From: an uncultured Prevotellaceae bacterium
Lineage (GTDB): Bacteria > Bacteroidota > Bacteroidia > Bacteroidales > Bacteroidaceae
DNA length: 64,000 nucleotides
Assembly: GCA_900315105.1 (NCBI GenBank)
Contig: OMXX01000022.1
Span: 1-64,000, forward strand
Reading direction: 5' to 3'
The notes below the pieces were generated by a model. That model was not told the origin of the DNA, ran no database searches, and was given only the letters and a program-made list of their open reading frames with translations. Made by a program: the position numbers and the translations under genes. Position 1 is the stretch's first letter. The number at the start of each line of letters is the position of its first letter. Shown one piece after another: positions 35,211-43,747 of this stretch.

Positions 35211-36977
35211 TTATGATTTCTTCTTTACTACATAAAGACTCTTATCCGTTCGCACAACCATCATACCATCGGTAAAGGCTGGAGTGGCAAATGTCTTTTC
35301 GCCAGTCTCAAAACTGGTTATAAGCTTGAAGTCCTTGCCTGTGGAGAAGACATAGCACTTACCACTATTACTGAACAGCCATATCTTTCCGTCAGCAATG
35401 ACTGGCGATGAATAGAATGGGGTGGATAGCTCATGCTGCTTCACAACCGTGCCATCCTTAGCATTGTAGGCACATACAGCCCCGTAACTTGTAGCTACAT
35501 AGAGCATATCCTTTGTGGCTACAGGACTTGAACACTCGGGCAGACAATCACCTGCTTCCCATAGCTTCTCTCCTGTTGCAGCATTGATAGCTATACATGT
35601 GGCATACTCGCTTGCTCCAAAAATGATACCGTTGGATGCACATGGACTACTACCTACTTCTCCGCTCATGCATTCTACACGCCAAAGCTCTGAACCATTA
35701 GAAACACTATAAGCAGTAATAGCAGGATTTCCCATCACAATGACTGCTTGCTGACCAGATGCCTTGGCAATGATAGGTGAACTCCACGCTATCTTGTCCT
35801 TACGGCTCTTGCTCCACAACTGGTTTCCATTAACCGTGCTGAGAGCTATCAGCTTGGCATTCGAATTATTGTCGTATTGGATAATCAATTCGTTACCATA
35901 CATAAGCAACGACGATGCAAAGCCGTAATGGTTCTCAGGAACTCCAAGGTTCTTTGCCCATAGGCGCTTACCGTCCATATCGGCACATATCACATCGCCA
36001 GTGGCAAAGATAGCACATACCTGCTTTCCGTTGGTGGCTACAGTAGAAGCTGCCAGTCCTGTGTCTGCCGTCACATTAGGCATTGATGATGGTGAACCGC
36101 TAATTCCGTCAGCTTTCACCGTCCAGCGCAGCTCTCCCGTCCATAGGTCGAAGCAATAAAGCTCACGCGACTTCTTGTCTGCTCCTGTCAGGAAGATATT
36201 ACGACCATTGATAACAGGCGAGTTATAACCATGCTTAGGAATTGCTTTCTGCCATAATATGTTCTTGCCATTCTTCAGATTCCACGAAGTGGGAATATTA
36301 CGTGCAGAGGAATGACCAGAGGAGTTATTGCCACGGAAAGCATTGGAGGTGAGCTTTGGAACAGGGAAAGTATCGGCTGGCTCCTCTGCCTTTGCCACAA
36401 GCGCACTATCTACTTTCTGAGTATCGGCTACAGTCGTTCCTGACATCAATGCGGTACTCGTAGTATCCGCAGAAACAGAATCATTTGCTGCCAACGTATC
36501 GCGCATTCCGTTTATCCAGCCTCGTAGCGTACCTGAGGTAAACACGGCAAAAACCAACACTAAACACCCAATACCAAGCATCCCATACCCGATATATCTG
36601 CGGGCATTGCATTTTATCATCCACTCATCAATAGGGTCGAGTTCTTTTTCAGGGAGGTTCTTCGTGTCCTTGAAATACATACGCAGACTCAGACCTATGA
36701 CAACTGCCATAGCACAGAGAATCCATGCTCCAACCTTGAGATGGGTTTCCTGTGTGAAGTAAGCCTTTCGAGAGAGCAGATCAAGTTGACGTATCTGTTC
36801 CGCCAGTTCTGCATTTTCCGTATTACTCTCGTTAAATTGCTTCAGTGTCTCCATTACCTCTGTTTGGAGTGGAGTGACCTGACGCATCTGTACCCAACTC
36901 ACCCCCATCATCACCAACAGGACGAGAGCGAAAAGCACAGTAACCAAAGCTATATTCCTATATACGTTTCTTTTCAT
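35211..36977 (-). CDS. Membrane-anchored PQQ-like beta-propeller protein (operon gene 10)
   Basis: A 588-residue protein. An N-terminal helix (ALVTVLFALVLLVMMGVSW), a helical segment, a second helix near 85-105 and a third near 130-150 precede a Ser/Thr/Asp-rich linker. Residues about 215-585 form a BamB-type propeller with blades such as LYCFDLWTGELRWTV, LIALSTVNGNQLW and CIAINAATGEKLWE. It would display the propeller in the periplasm. It overlaps the NapH-like gene by 20 bp and precedes the NuoEF gene by 4 bp. The role is unknown; a scaffold for the exported redox partners is possible. Confidence 0.85.
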   Translation of the reverse strand: MKRNVYRNIALVTVLFALVLLVMMGVSWVQMRQVTPLQTEVMETLKQFNESNTENAELAEQIRQLDLLSRKAYFTQETHLKVGAWILCAMAVVIGLSLRMYFKDTKNLPEKELDPIDEWMIKCNARRYIGYGMLGIGCLVLVFAVFTSGTLRGWINGMRDTLAANDSVSADTTSTALMSGTTVADTQKVDSALVAKAEEPADTFPVPKLTSNAFRGNNSSGHSSARNIPTSWNLKNGKNILWQKAIPKHGYNSPVINGRNIFLTGADKKSRELYCFDLWTGELRWTVKADGISGSPSSMPNVTADTGLAASTVATNGKQVCAIFATGDVICADMDGKRLWAKNLGVPENHYGFASSLLMYGNELIIQYDNNSNAKLIALSTVNGNQLWSKSRKDKIAWSSPIIAKASGQQAVIVMGNPAITAYSVSNGSELWRVECMSGEVGSSPCASNGIIFGASEYATCIAINAATGEKLWEAGDCLPECSSPVATKDMLYVATSYGAVCAYNAKDGTVVKQHELSTPFYSSPVIADGKIWLFSNSGKCYVFSTGKDFKLITSFETGEKTFATPAFTDGMMVVRTDKSLYVVKKKS

Positions 36978-38193
36978 CTTTTACAGCTATGTTTTGTGGA
37001 CAATATTCAAAGCACTTACCGCAAGCCACACAGGCTGACGGCTCTATCTCGTAGGTCTTTCGTGTTCGTTTCACGGAGAGACGGATGAGTTTGCAACCGA
37101 GTACAAAGCCGATAAGTGCGCCTGTCAACCATGACCAGCGGTTGTAACTCTCACGCACACTGACTACCGATGCCTCCAGATCTTTCATTGAACGTCCCAT
37201 CTCGTGGAAAGCTTCTACCTCGGCTGGCATAACATCACTGTTTGTTTCTTGTTGCAACAAGGTGTAGAGATATACATCACGATGGGCAATGCTCAACGTA
37301 TCGCTCTGACTAGATAATAGCCAGCCACCACCAATAGTGAGCATAGGTAACAGCACAATATAAAGCAACACACGACGTACTCCCGTCATGCGATTTTCGC
37401 CTCCTTTGTTGGCATACGGTTCACGAATGGCATCTACCGGACAGGCATTATGACAAAGCGCACAGTTGATACATGTTTTCTTCGTTACCTCCACACGTTT
37501 CAATGCTACATTACTTACAACGCCGAGAATAGCTCCGTAAGGACAGAGAAACCGACAGAAAGGTCGTCCCACGAATACAGCAAGTATCAATAATGATACT
37601 CCAAAGACAATCATTCCCACATCGCCACTCAGACGGAATATAGGTATGAAAGGATCAAAGCGGCAGATTATAAACTGACTACGTGTAGCAGCATAGAGAA
37701 TGGCAAAACTTAAATAAATCCAAGGAAAGAAACTCAATGCTGATGCCACGGCGCGTGAGATACGGAAATTGCGCACATTGACCAGTTCCTGCAAGGCTCC
37801 CATCGGACAGACTCCTGCACAGAACACTCGTCCGAAGAACAAAGTGAACACCAATGGCAACAGAAACAGCAATAGTACCACGAAAGGTAGCTTATAGCCA
37901 TTGTCTGCTAAAGCCAACACCACATTCTGTATCGACCCGACACTACATACACACCCTGTGCGGAAGAATCCGAAATATAGCACCGACACGATACTCACGG
38001 AAAAGAGAATTCTCCTACTTGGCTTACGATGTACAGCCCAAGCAACAAGACTCATCATACCCAGAAGCAGCACCACATCGAGCCACGACCAGAATGTCTC
38101 CCACGGCATTCCGTGGATAATCTCAGGATACTGATATCCCGAAGTGAAATCGGGCTTCGGAAATCGCGCTATACCTAATATTATACTATGCAT
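36958..38193 (-). CDS. NapH/YccM-like polytopic 4Fe-4S membrane protein (operon gene 9)
   Basis: A 411-residue membrane protein with about six helices. Two paired cysteine motifs characteristic of NapH/CcoG/RdxA proteins are GRVFCAGVCPMGAL and GRPFCRFLCPYGAI. They are followed by a ferredoxin motif CINCALCHNACPVDAI and, at the C-terminus, CVACGKCFEYCPQNI. A third helix-embedded pair (FRTGCVCSVG) is unusual. Relatives carry electrons between cytoplasm or quinol and periplasmic Fe-S proteins. It overlaps the Tat ferredoxin gene by 8 bp, matching the napGH pairing. It is the best candidate for moving electrons across the membrane in this operon. Confidence 0.85.
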   Translation of the reverse strand: MHSIILGIARFPKPDFTSGYQYPEIIHGMPWETFWSWLDVVLLLGMMSLVAWAVHRKPSRRILFSVSIVSVLYFGFFRTGCVCSVGSIQNVVLALADNGYKLPFVVLLLFLLPLVFTLFFGRVFCAGVCPMGALQELVNVRNFRISRAVASALSFFPWIYLSFAILYAATRSQFIICRFDPFIPIFRLSGDVGMIVFGVSLLILAVFVGRPFCRFLCPYGAILGVVSNVALKRVEVTKKTCINCALCHNACPVDAIREPYANKGGENRMTGVRRVLLYIVLLPMLTIGGGWLLSSQSDTLSIAHRDVYLYTLLQQETNSDVMPAEVEAFHEMGRSMKDLEASVVSVRESYNRWSWLTGALIGFVLGCKLIRLSVKRTRKTYEIEPSACVACGKCFEYCPQNIAVKDEKKRI

Positions 38194-38764
38194 GATCTTT
38201 CAGTTTATAACCCTGACTGACAGGTACACGCTGGATGGCACCCGAAACACATACCTTTGATATCTTACACTCATTGCAATTAAGACACAGTTCCTGCTGA
38301 ATCTGTAGGAAGAGTGAACCATTGCCAAACGATGTACAACCCTTTACGCATTTGCCACAACCATTGCAGAGATTCTCATCAATGGTATATTCAAAGTATG
38401 GCTCTTCTACAAACAGTCGTGTAATGGCTCCTGTTGGACACATCATATTCTCAGCTGCCGTGTTCAGTTCCTTCACGTTAGCTCTGTAATAGCCTCCACA
38501 GAGGTCGCAGTAGCCGCACACCTGATTAGCATGGAAGCATTTAACCGCTGATACTGGCAGTACACAATCAGTTGCACATCTTCCGCATTGCAGGCACTTC
38601 TCCGGGTCTATCTGCCACATCATCTCACCTTCCCTGACAGATGCCTTCGAAGTCAATACTCCACCAACAGCAACCAACGAGGCTCCTGTCAGCATTGCAC
38701 TACACTTTCGCAGGAACTCGCGTCGTGCCATTGGACTATTTAGTTTCTTATCATTCTCTTCCAT
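38186..38764 (-). CDS. Tat-exported polyferredoxin, NapG-like (operon gene 8)
   Basis: A 192-residue protein with a twin-arginine signal (ARREFLRK followed by a hydrophobic segment). It carries about four 4Fe-4S sites: CLQCGRCATDCVLP, CGYCDLCGGYY with a later MMCPTGAI, CNGCGKCVKGC, and CLNCNECKISKVC. Tat export implies that the clusters are inserted in the cytoplasm before crossing. The neighbour is the NapH-like membrane protein, as in napGH, but no nitrate reductase is present. I infer that it receives electrons from the membrane protein on the periplasmic side. Confidence 0.88.
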   Translation of the reverse strand: MEENDKKLNSPMARREFLRKCSAMLTGASLVAVGGVLTSKASVREGEMMWQIDPEKCLQCGRCATDCVLPVSAVKCFHANQVCGYCDLCGGYYRANVKELNTAAENMMCPTGAITRLFVEEPYFEYTIDENLCNGCGKCVKGCTSFGNGSLFLQIQQELCLNCNECKISKVCVSGAIQRVPVSQGYKLKDHA

Positions 38765-38770
38765 AACACC

Positions 38771-39799
38771 TTAACTAACTACTTTCAACGGACATTCTAT
38801 AGTACAAGTCCCACAGAGCGTTTGTGCTGAACGACGGGCATCATACTGAAACACCGAAATTTTATTGCCTCCTGCTACGATGAGTTTATCACCAAGCATG
38901 CGCATATCGTATGCCGAATGTCCACCTCCCAATGCCTTGTCATCAAGCAGAATACTATGGAACGTACCATCGCTTCCGTAGCAACTGATACGAGGCAATC
39001 CTTTCTCACTCGTAAGCAACTCTCCTTTTTCCGTTGCTATGATCTGCACCGGATTGCAGCAACCGCTGAACTCTCCAGCGCCCATACCTGACTTTCCAAA
39101 CGATGCCACATATTCACCATTGACCGTGTATTGCTCCACTATATGACGACCTGGATTACTACAGAACACATGACCATTAATGTTTGTTATGCCAAACGAA
39201 TAGCTGGGCACTACGAAACCGTTAGGACTCTTTATGAATCGTGCCAACGTTCCGTCAAGCTTATACTGACATATATTCTTCGCTGCTGCATCGGTTACAA
39301 AAACACCTTCTTTCAATACCGTAAGCTGGCAATAGTCGGCATCATCACTACATGCCTCCCATTCCTGAATAGCCTCCCCCTGTCTGTCATACACCTCAAT
39401 TCTCGATGGAAAAAGGAGATAGAGTTTGTCATTATAGACTGCCACATCACGTAAGCCGCTACGCACAGAAAAATTGCCCTGCAACTCTCCGTTTATTCCG
39501 TATCTATATATGTTATTCGACGTACCCACCACTATCTGATCGCCAATCAATTCAATTGCCGTGATTTCATCGGGTACCACAAAACCAAACGTACGACGGT
39601 AAGGCGATACGAACTGCACGCGCTCCAGTTCATCCTTCATGCGCTTCGCCTCCTTGCCATCATAGAATATATCAGCAGGATTAGTCAGCATTTTCCACAG
39701 ACTACGCCCCATCACACCGGCAAAGGCTGCTCCCAGCATGATAGAACCTCCCACTTGCAGAAACCTGCGTCGTGACATATTGTTCTGTTCTTTCTCCAT
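38771..39799 (-). CDS. Tat-exported NHL-type beta-propeller with C-terminal Cys motif (operon gene 7)
   Basis: A 342-residue protein with Tat signal MSRRRFLQVGG and a hydrophobic stretch. The body is a six-bladed NHL/SMP30-like propeller (ITAIELIGDQIVVGTSNNIYRY, YDRQGEAIQEWE, VEQYTVNGEYVASFGKSGMGAGEFSGCCNP). It ends with LCGTCTIECPLKVVS. This CxxCxxxCP tail resembles part of a ferredoxin motif and, with another cysteine donor, could hold a cluster or contact the polyferredoxin encoded 6 bp downstream. Tat export of a plain propeller would be unusual, so folding with a cofactor is plausible. Confidence 0.8.
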   Translation of the reverse strand: MEKEQNNMSRRRFLQVGGSIMLGAAFAGVMGRSLWKMLTNPADIFYDGKEAKRMKDELERVQFVSPYRRTFGFVVPDEITAIELIGDQIVVGTSNNIYRYGINGELQGNFSVRSGLRDVAVYNDKLYLLFPSRIEVYDRQGEAIQEWEACSDDADYCQLTVLKEGVFVTDAAAKNICQYKLDGTLARFIKSPNGFVVPSYSFGITNINGHVFCSNPGRHIVEQYTVNGEYVASFGKSGMGAGEFSGCCNPVQIIATEKGELLTSEKGLPRISCYGSDGTFHSILLDDKALGGGHSAYDMRMLGDKLIVAGGNKISVFQYDARRSAQTLCGTCTIECPLKVVS

Positions 39800-39804
39800 A
39801 TATT

Positions 39805-41241
39805 CTAATTTTGGGTTATCTTAAAACATTTCAACGTCTTGGCATCACGTAGCAACAGCATTCCGTCAGCGTATGCCATCGGTCCCCATGCGTCTGCTCC
39901 ATCTTTGATGACGTTTTGCCTATTCCTTAATCTCATCTCCTTACCTTTTATTTCATACACGAACAATTGTCCGTCTTCTTTCAAAGCAAAGAGATATCCG
40001 TCTATGACGATATAAGGGCCTAAACCAAAACGCTCGTCATTGGCAGATGTCCATACGGCTTTGTGCAAGTCTGTGGGCTGATAGATACACACGCGCTCTC
40101 GCATTCCTCCTCCGTCTTTTGGTAGAATGGTTATGACATTACCCTTGTATAGTATAGGGGTCTGTTGCTCACTACTCATACCCTTGTCTGCCTTATATTG
40201 GTCAACAACCCTTGCCTGCCAACCGTTACCTGCCCTATCCACTTGCAGCAATGCACCTCCTGCACCATATCCCGCCACAAGGAATATTTGATTGCTGCTG
40301 AGTTGTAGCGGTGACGGTGCAATGACACTAGGCTGCCATTGGTTAGTAAACCAAAGTATCTTTCCTTTGTCTGCCCCTTCAGCAGAAACACCACAAACTC
40401 CACCAATGCCAGCATATACTAAAGTTGATTTTCCACCCAAAGTCATCGGCATCACCGATGAATGCGACATTTTCAGTTTTTTTTCATTAGAAGCTGCCCA
40501 GCGTATAGCTCCTGTTGCCACATTGAGACCTACCATCAGTGTGTCTGCTCCGGCAGGAGCTACGACAAGTTCATCACCCACTATCAAAGGGCACTGACCT
40601 GCATACCAGAACGGCACTTCCGTAGAGAACCTTTTTTTGAGATCCAGCGTCCATAGTAAATCGCCTGTCTCACCATTGCAGCACATTACATGTCCTTCAG
40701 GTCCGATGGTCATCACCTTGCCATCCTCCGTTACCGCAGGTATGGTACGGCTGAATCCGTGATTACGCTTCATCGGAACTCGATACCAACGTCGCCATAG
40801 CTCTGCTCCCGTCTTCAAGTCGAAGCATCTGAGGGCATCGCTGGAAAGCTGCTCATTATAGTCAAGCATATAGACGCGTCCTTTCCATATAGCAGGAGCA
40901 GCATGCCCCTCACCTGTCTCAACAGTCCATAGCTCCTTAAAATTTCCTTCCGCTAACTTTATAGGAACGGCATGACTTACAATGTTAGTCCTGTCTTTTC
41001 CTCTAAATCCTGACCATTGATCTTTCATGCCTTCCGTAAAGGTGGCATCGTATTTCATAAAGAACTCGCCTATCACTACGTCATCTGCCTTACGCGCACT
41101 ACCCACAGGACGCTTGTCTGCTCCCGGTTCGAACTTAACGAATCGGGAACTAGGGTCATATAGATGCCAGCCTATCAGGACTACAGTCCAAAAGGCAATG
41201 GTGGCAAGTGTGATATATCGACTTCTTTTCTTCATTTTCAT
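39805..41241 (-). CDS. Membrane-anchored PQQ-like beta-propeller protein (operon gene 6)
   Basis: A 478-residue protein with one N-terminal helix (TLATIAFWTVVLIGWHLY) and an eight-bladed BamB-like propeller. Blades include RCFDLKTGAELWRRW, MCCNGETGDLLWTLDL, LVVAPAGADTLMVGL, and a start WSGFRGKDRTNIVSH typical of the family. Its ATG overlaps the stop of the cyclase gene (ATGA) and it ends 5 bp before the Tat propeller gene. The catalytic Asp/Ca2+ site of quinoprotein dehydrogenases was not seen. Confidence 0.85.
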   Translation of the reverse strand: MKMKKRSRYITLATIAFWTVVLIGWHLYDPSSRFVKFEPGADKRPVGSARKADDVVIGEFFMKYDATFTEGMKDQWSGFRGKDRTNIVSHAVPIKLAEGNFKELWTVETGEGHAAPAIWKGRVYMLDYNEQLSSDALRCFDLKTGAELWRRWYRVPMKRNHGFSRTIPAVTEDGKVMTIGPEGHVMCCNGETGDLLWTLDLKKRFSTEVPFWYAGQCPLIVGDELVVAPAGADTLMVGLNVATGAIRWAASNEKKLKMSHSSVMPMTLGGKSTLVYAGIGGVCGVSAEGADKGKILWFTNQWQPSVIAPSPLQLSSNQIFLVAGYGAGGALLQVDRAGNGWQARVVDQYKADKGMSSEQQTPILYKGNVITILPKDGGGMRERVCIYQPTDLHKAVWTSANDERFGLGPYIVIDGYLFALKEDGQLFVYEIKGKEMRLRNRQNVIKDGADAWGPMAYADGMLLLRDAKTLKCFKITQN

Positions 41242-42971
41242 AACATGGGGCGAAGAGCCGTGAGAATATAAATGGGGTTATACAAGTCTTCAGAGTACCA
41301 TAGACGTGAGAAATAGAGTCCGATGGGTTCGCGACTATAGAGAGTACCTGTCTCATATCGGGCATAGAGATAGTCAACTGCACGACGGATAGCCTCATCT
41401 GTCTCAGGAAGGAAATGGCGTAAAGCACCTATAGCCTTAGCTGTGAGTGTCACTTTCGAAGGAACACCACGATTGCCTCCCCAACCTCCATCAGGATTCT
41501 GACATTTCAACAGGAAATCCTTGGGAGCCAAAGTCAATGTGATTCCTGCAGTCTTCATATAGTCGATGATAGTCGCAGCACCATAGACAGGGTTGGCTTC
41601 CACTTTAAACTCTAAGCCCTCAACTCTAAACTTTGAGGTTGCCTCTTGATCTCCGAACCATAACGGATTCCATGATCCCTCATCCATCATCGTTTTAGTT
41701 AACCATGACTTCATGCGAGCAATACTCTTACGGCATCGCGACTGCTGACTGTCAGGCAGGACATCGCACCACAGACTCATAGCAAGGATGGCATGGGCTG
41801 TAATATCGGGTGTGCTACGGTCGAATGGCAGCTTTCCCCATCCACGGCAAAAAGTCGGCATACCACCATCACGGTTCTGGAGCTTTATAAGCCAGTCTAT
41901 GCCAGCTCCTACCTCTGGAACATACTGTCCTTTGAGCAAGGAATGAAGCGCAACGAGTGCACCCGAAGTATCATCGCCATCAGGCACACTACCACTCAGA
42001 TTTGTCCATCCCCATCCTCCTGCCGGTGCTCCAGTAAAAGGATGCCGCTGCTTAGTGGCATTCTGACGGATGGTGTCTGATAAAGCCTTACAATCGGCTT
42101 TTGATAACATATCTCTTAAAGCACGGCAGCTTAGTGACGTTACCCATCCCGCAAGGTTAGTGTCGATGGGCCATGCTCCATCCTCACGCTGCGTCTGATG
42201 AAGAAACTGAGCACAGCGATGTGTCACAGGATGTTCCTTCAGTCCTGCCTCTGCCATACACATAGAGACGAATGCCGTCAAGGGTGCTGCCTCAAGAAAA
42301 CCTCCGTCTTCTGGCTGCAAAGTGGTAAGCACACGGAGTGCTTTAGGCACAAATAGTTCTCGTACTGGACTGAACAATGTCTTACGTCGCCTGTTCTGCA
42401 ATATTCCAACGGCTATCAATGCCGGGATAGCATAGCTTACCACAGGCAAGTTGAGGAATCGGAACGTACTCTGTGGTAATACTGCCAGTTCAAAAGGGAA
42501 TGGAGGTATACGCTTCCAGTTGCTTATGACTCCTGCCAAGGCGCACATCATCAAGATAGGCACAGAGAAAGTGAGGTCTTTACCATAATAGGCTAATACA
42601 CCATCGATAAGCTGCGCCTCATCTTTCCAACCCAACGTCTCACGAATATAGCGTTTAGTGGCATCAGGCACCTGATGCAGATGACTCAGAGCTGTGTATG
42701 ACAGAAGCGTCGCCGTCATATTTACAGGACTTTCTATACTATCACCCCATGCGCCTTCCGGCTTCATGGTCTGCTTAAGCCATTGCATACCACGTTCTAT
42801 CTCCTTTTGATATTCCTCGTGGTCTATCACACTCAGGGCGAATATAGATACAGAGGTGGATATGGCAGAACTTGAAAGGTGTCCTTCCCACATTCCGTCT
42901 TCGCGTCTCATAGAGAGCAGTCGCTTTGACGCATCGTTTACTATCGTCTGTATCTTCTCTTCCGTTGTCAT
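41238..42971 (-). CDS. Squalene-hopene-cyclase-like class II terpene cyclase (operon gene 5)
   Basis: A protein of about 577 residues with the two alpha/alpha barrels of class II cyclases. QW-type repeats include QTQREDGAWP (about 260), QNRDGGMPTF and KCQNPDGGWGG. The segment GGWGWTNLSGSVPDGDDTSGAL contains DGDD at about 331-334, matching the DxDD acid that starts squalene and hopene cyclisation. Two hydrophobic segments at 130-205 may dip into the membrane. Typical SHCs are about 630 residues. ATG 42971 overlaps the upstream stop (ATGA); ATG 42980 is possible. The substrate may come from the prenyl synthase of the same operon. A mini-repeat patch lies in frame at 41603-41650. Confidence 0.8.
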   Translation of the reverse strand: MTTEEKIQTIVNDASKRLLSMRREDGMWEGHLSSSAISTSVSIFALSVIDHEEYQKEIERGMQWLKQTMKPEGAWGDSIESPVNMTATLLSYTALSHLHQVPDATKRYIRETLGWKDEAQLIDGVLAYYGKDLTFSVPILMMCALAGVISNWKRIPPFPFELAVLPQSTFRFLNLPVVSYAIPALIAVGILQNRRRKTLFSPVRELFVPKALRVLTTLQPEDGGFLEAAPLTAFVSMCMAEAGLKEHPVTHRCAQFLHQTQREDGAWPIDTNLAGWVTSLSCRALRDMLSKADCKALSDTIRQNATKQRHPFTGAPAGGWGWTNLSGSVPDGDDTSGALVALHSLLKGQYVPEVGAGIDWLIKLQNRDGGMPTFCRGWGKLPFDRSTPDITAHAILAMSLWCDVLPDSQQSRCRKSIARMKSWLTKTMMDEGSWNPLWFGDQEATSKFRVEGLEFKVEANPVYGAATIIDYMKTAGITLTLAPKDFLLKCQNPDGGWGGNRGVPSKVTLTAKAIGALRHFLPETDEAIRRAVDYLYARYETGTLYSREPIGLYFSRLWYSEDLYNPIYILTALRPML

Positions 42972-43690
42972 AACAGACATCCTAATGCCAGCAGACCATA
43001 AAATTCATATTCAACATCGCCTTGCTCATCAAGCAGGGTAGCAGCAAAACTACCGTCATCCTGCCAATGTGCCTCGATGAAAGGGCGTACTTCGTATTTA
43101 AGGGTGACTCCTTTCTCATAAAGGGCAAAGAGCGCAACACCTGTACTAAGCATATCAGGCAAGACTATTCCTTCATGAGCCTTGAAACCTCCAGTCTCAT
43201 GCTGCATAGATAGCAGTTTCTCCACAAGCTCGACATCATGTTCCTGCGTAATGGCAAGTCGTGCAGCCCATGCGTTGGTTCCTTCTCCACTACCATGACT
43301 CTGGTAGATATCAAAGAAACGGAGAATTGTATCTCCACTCGCCCTCTCCAATAGAGATGGAGGCATAAACCTTGGCAAGGACATGAGACTGTCGATTTGC
43401 TTACATACTGTAAAAACAGTCTGATGAAGAGCATCTAGCTCTGCCGTTTCAATTGCTTTCAAGTATGCCTTTCGTCGAGAACTGTCAGTACTGATACCTA
43501 AGACATAGCATAGCATCCAACCAAACATCGTGTAGTATAGGTCTGGTTGCCCACCACGATTCATAAAAGCCTCATCCGTCATACGCTGACTGTTCACAAA
43601 CTGACATACACGCTCACGGGCATCAGCATTTAACTGTTCTGCCCCATGCCGCAAAGCCTGCAACAATCGATATGATAATGTACGCGCCAA
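42968..43690 (-). CDS. Alpha/alpha-toroid protein, prenyltransferase-beta-like (operon gene 4)
   Basis: A 240-residue protein resembling half of a terpene cyclase or prenyltransferase-beta toroid: PDLYYTMFGWMLCYVLG, an ETGGFKAHEG turn, MLSTGVALFALYEKGV, and WQDDGSFAATLLDEQGDVEYEFYGLLALG. The DxDD acid is absent. It could form the missing part of, or a partner for, the adjacent cyclase, or bind a prenyl chain. The only start preserving the first helix is TTG at 43690; the first internal ATG would remove 34 residues. Its stop overlaps the cyclase start. Confidence 0.7.
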   Translation of the reverse strand: MARTLSYRLLQALRHGAEQLNADARERVCQFVNSQRMTDEAFMNRGGQPDLYYTMFGWMLCYVLGISTDSSRRKAYLKAIETAELDALHQTVFTVCKQIDSLMSLPRFMPPSLLERASGDTILRFFDIYQSHGSGEGTNAWAARLAITQEHDVELVEKLLSMQHETGGFKAHEGIVLPDMLSTGVALFALYEKGVTLKYEVRPFIEAHWQDDGSFAATLLDEQGDVEYEFYGLLALGCLL

Positions 43691-43747
43691 TTGTTTTCTT
43701 AATTTTAAAAGGAAGAGATGATTGTGAGATTAAGAACTTATGATCTC

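Noticed and set aside
25853..41241. True PQQ-dependent dehydrogenases
   Set aside because: The propellers are of BamB-like type without a visible catalytic Asp/Ca2+ site, and there are no pqq genes in the window.
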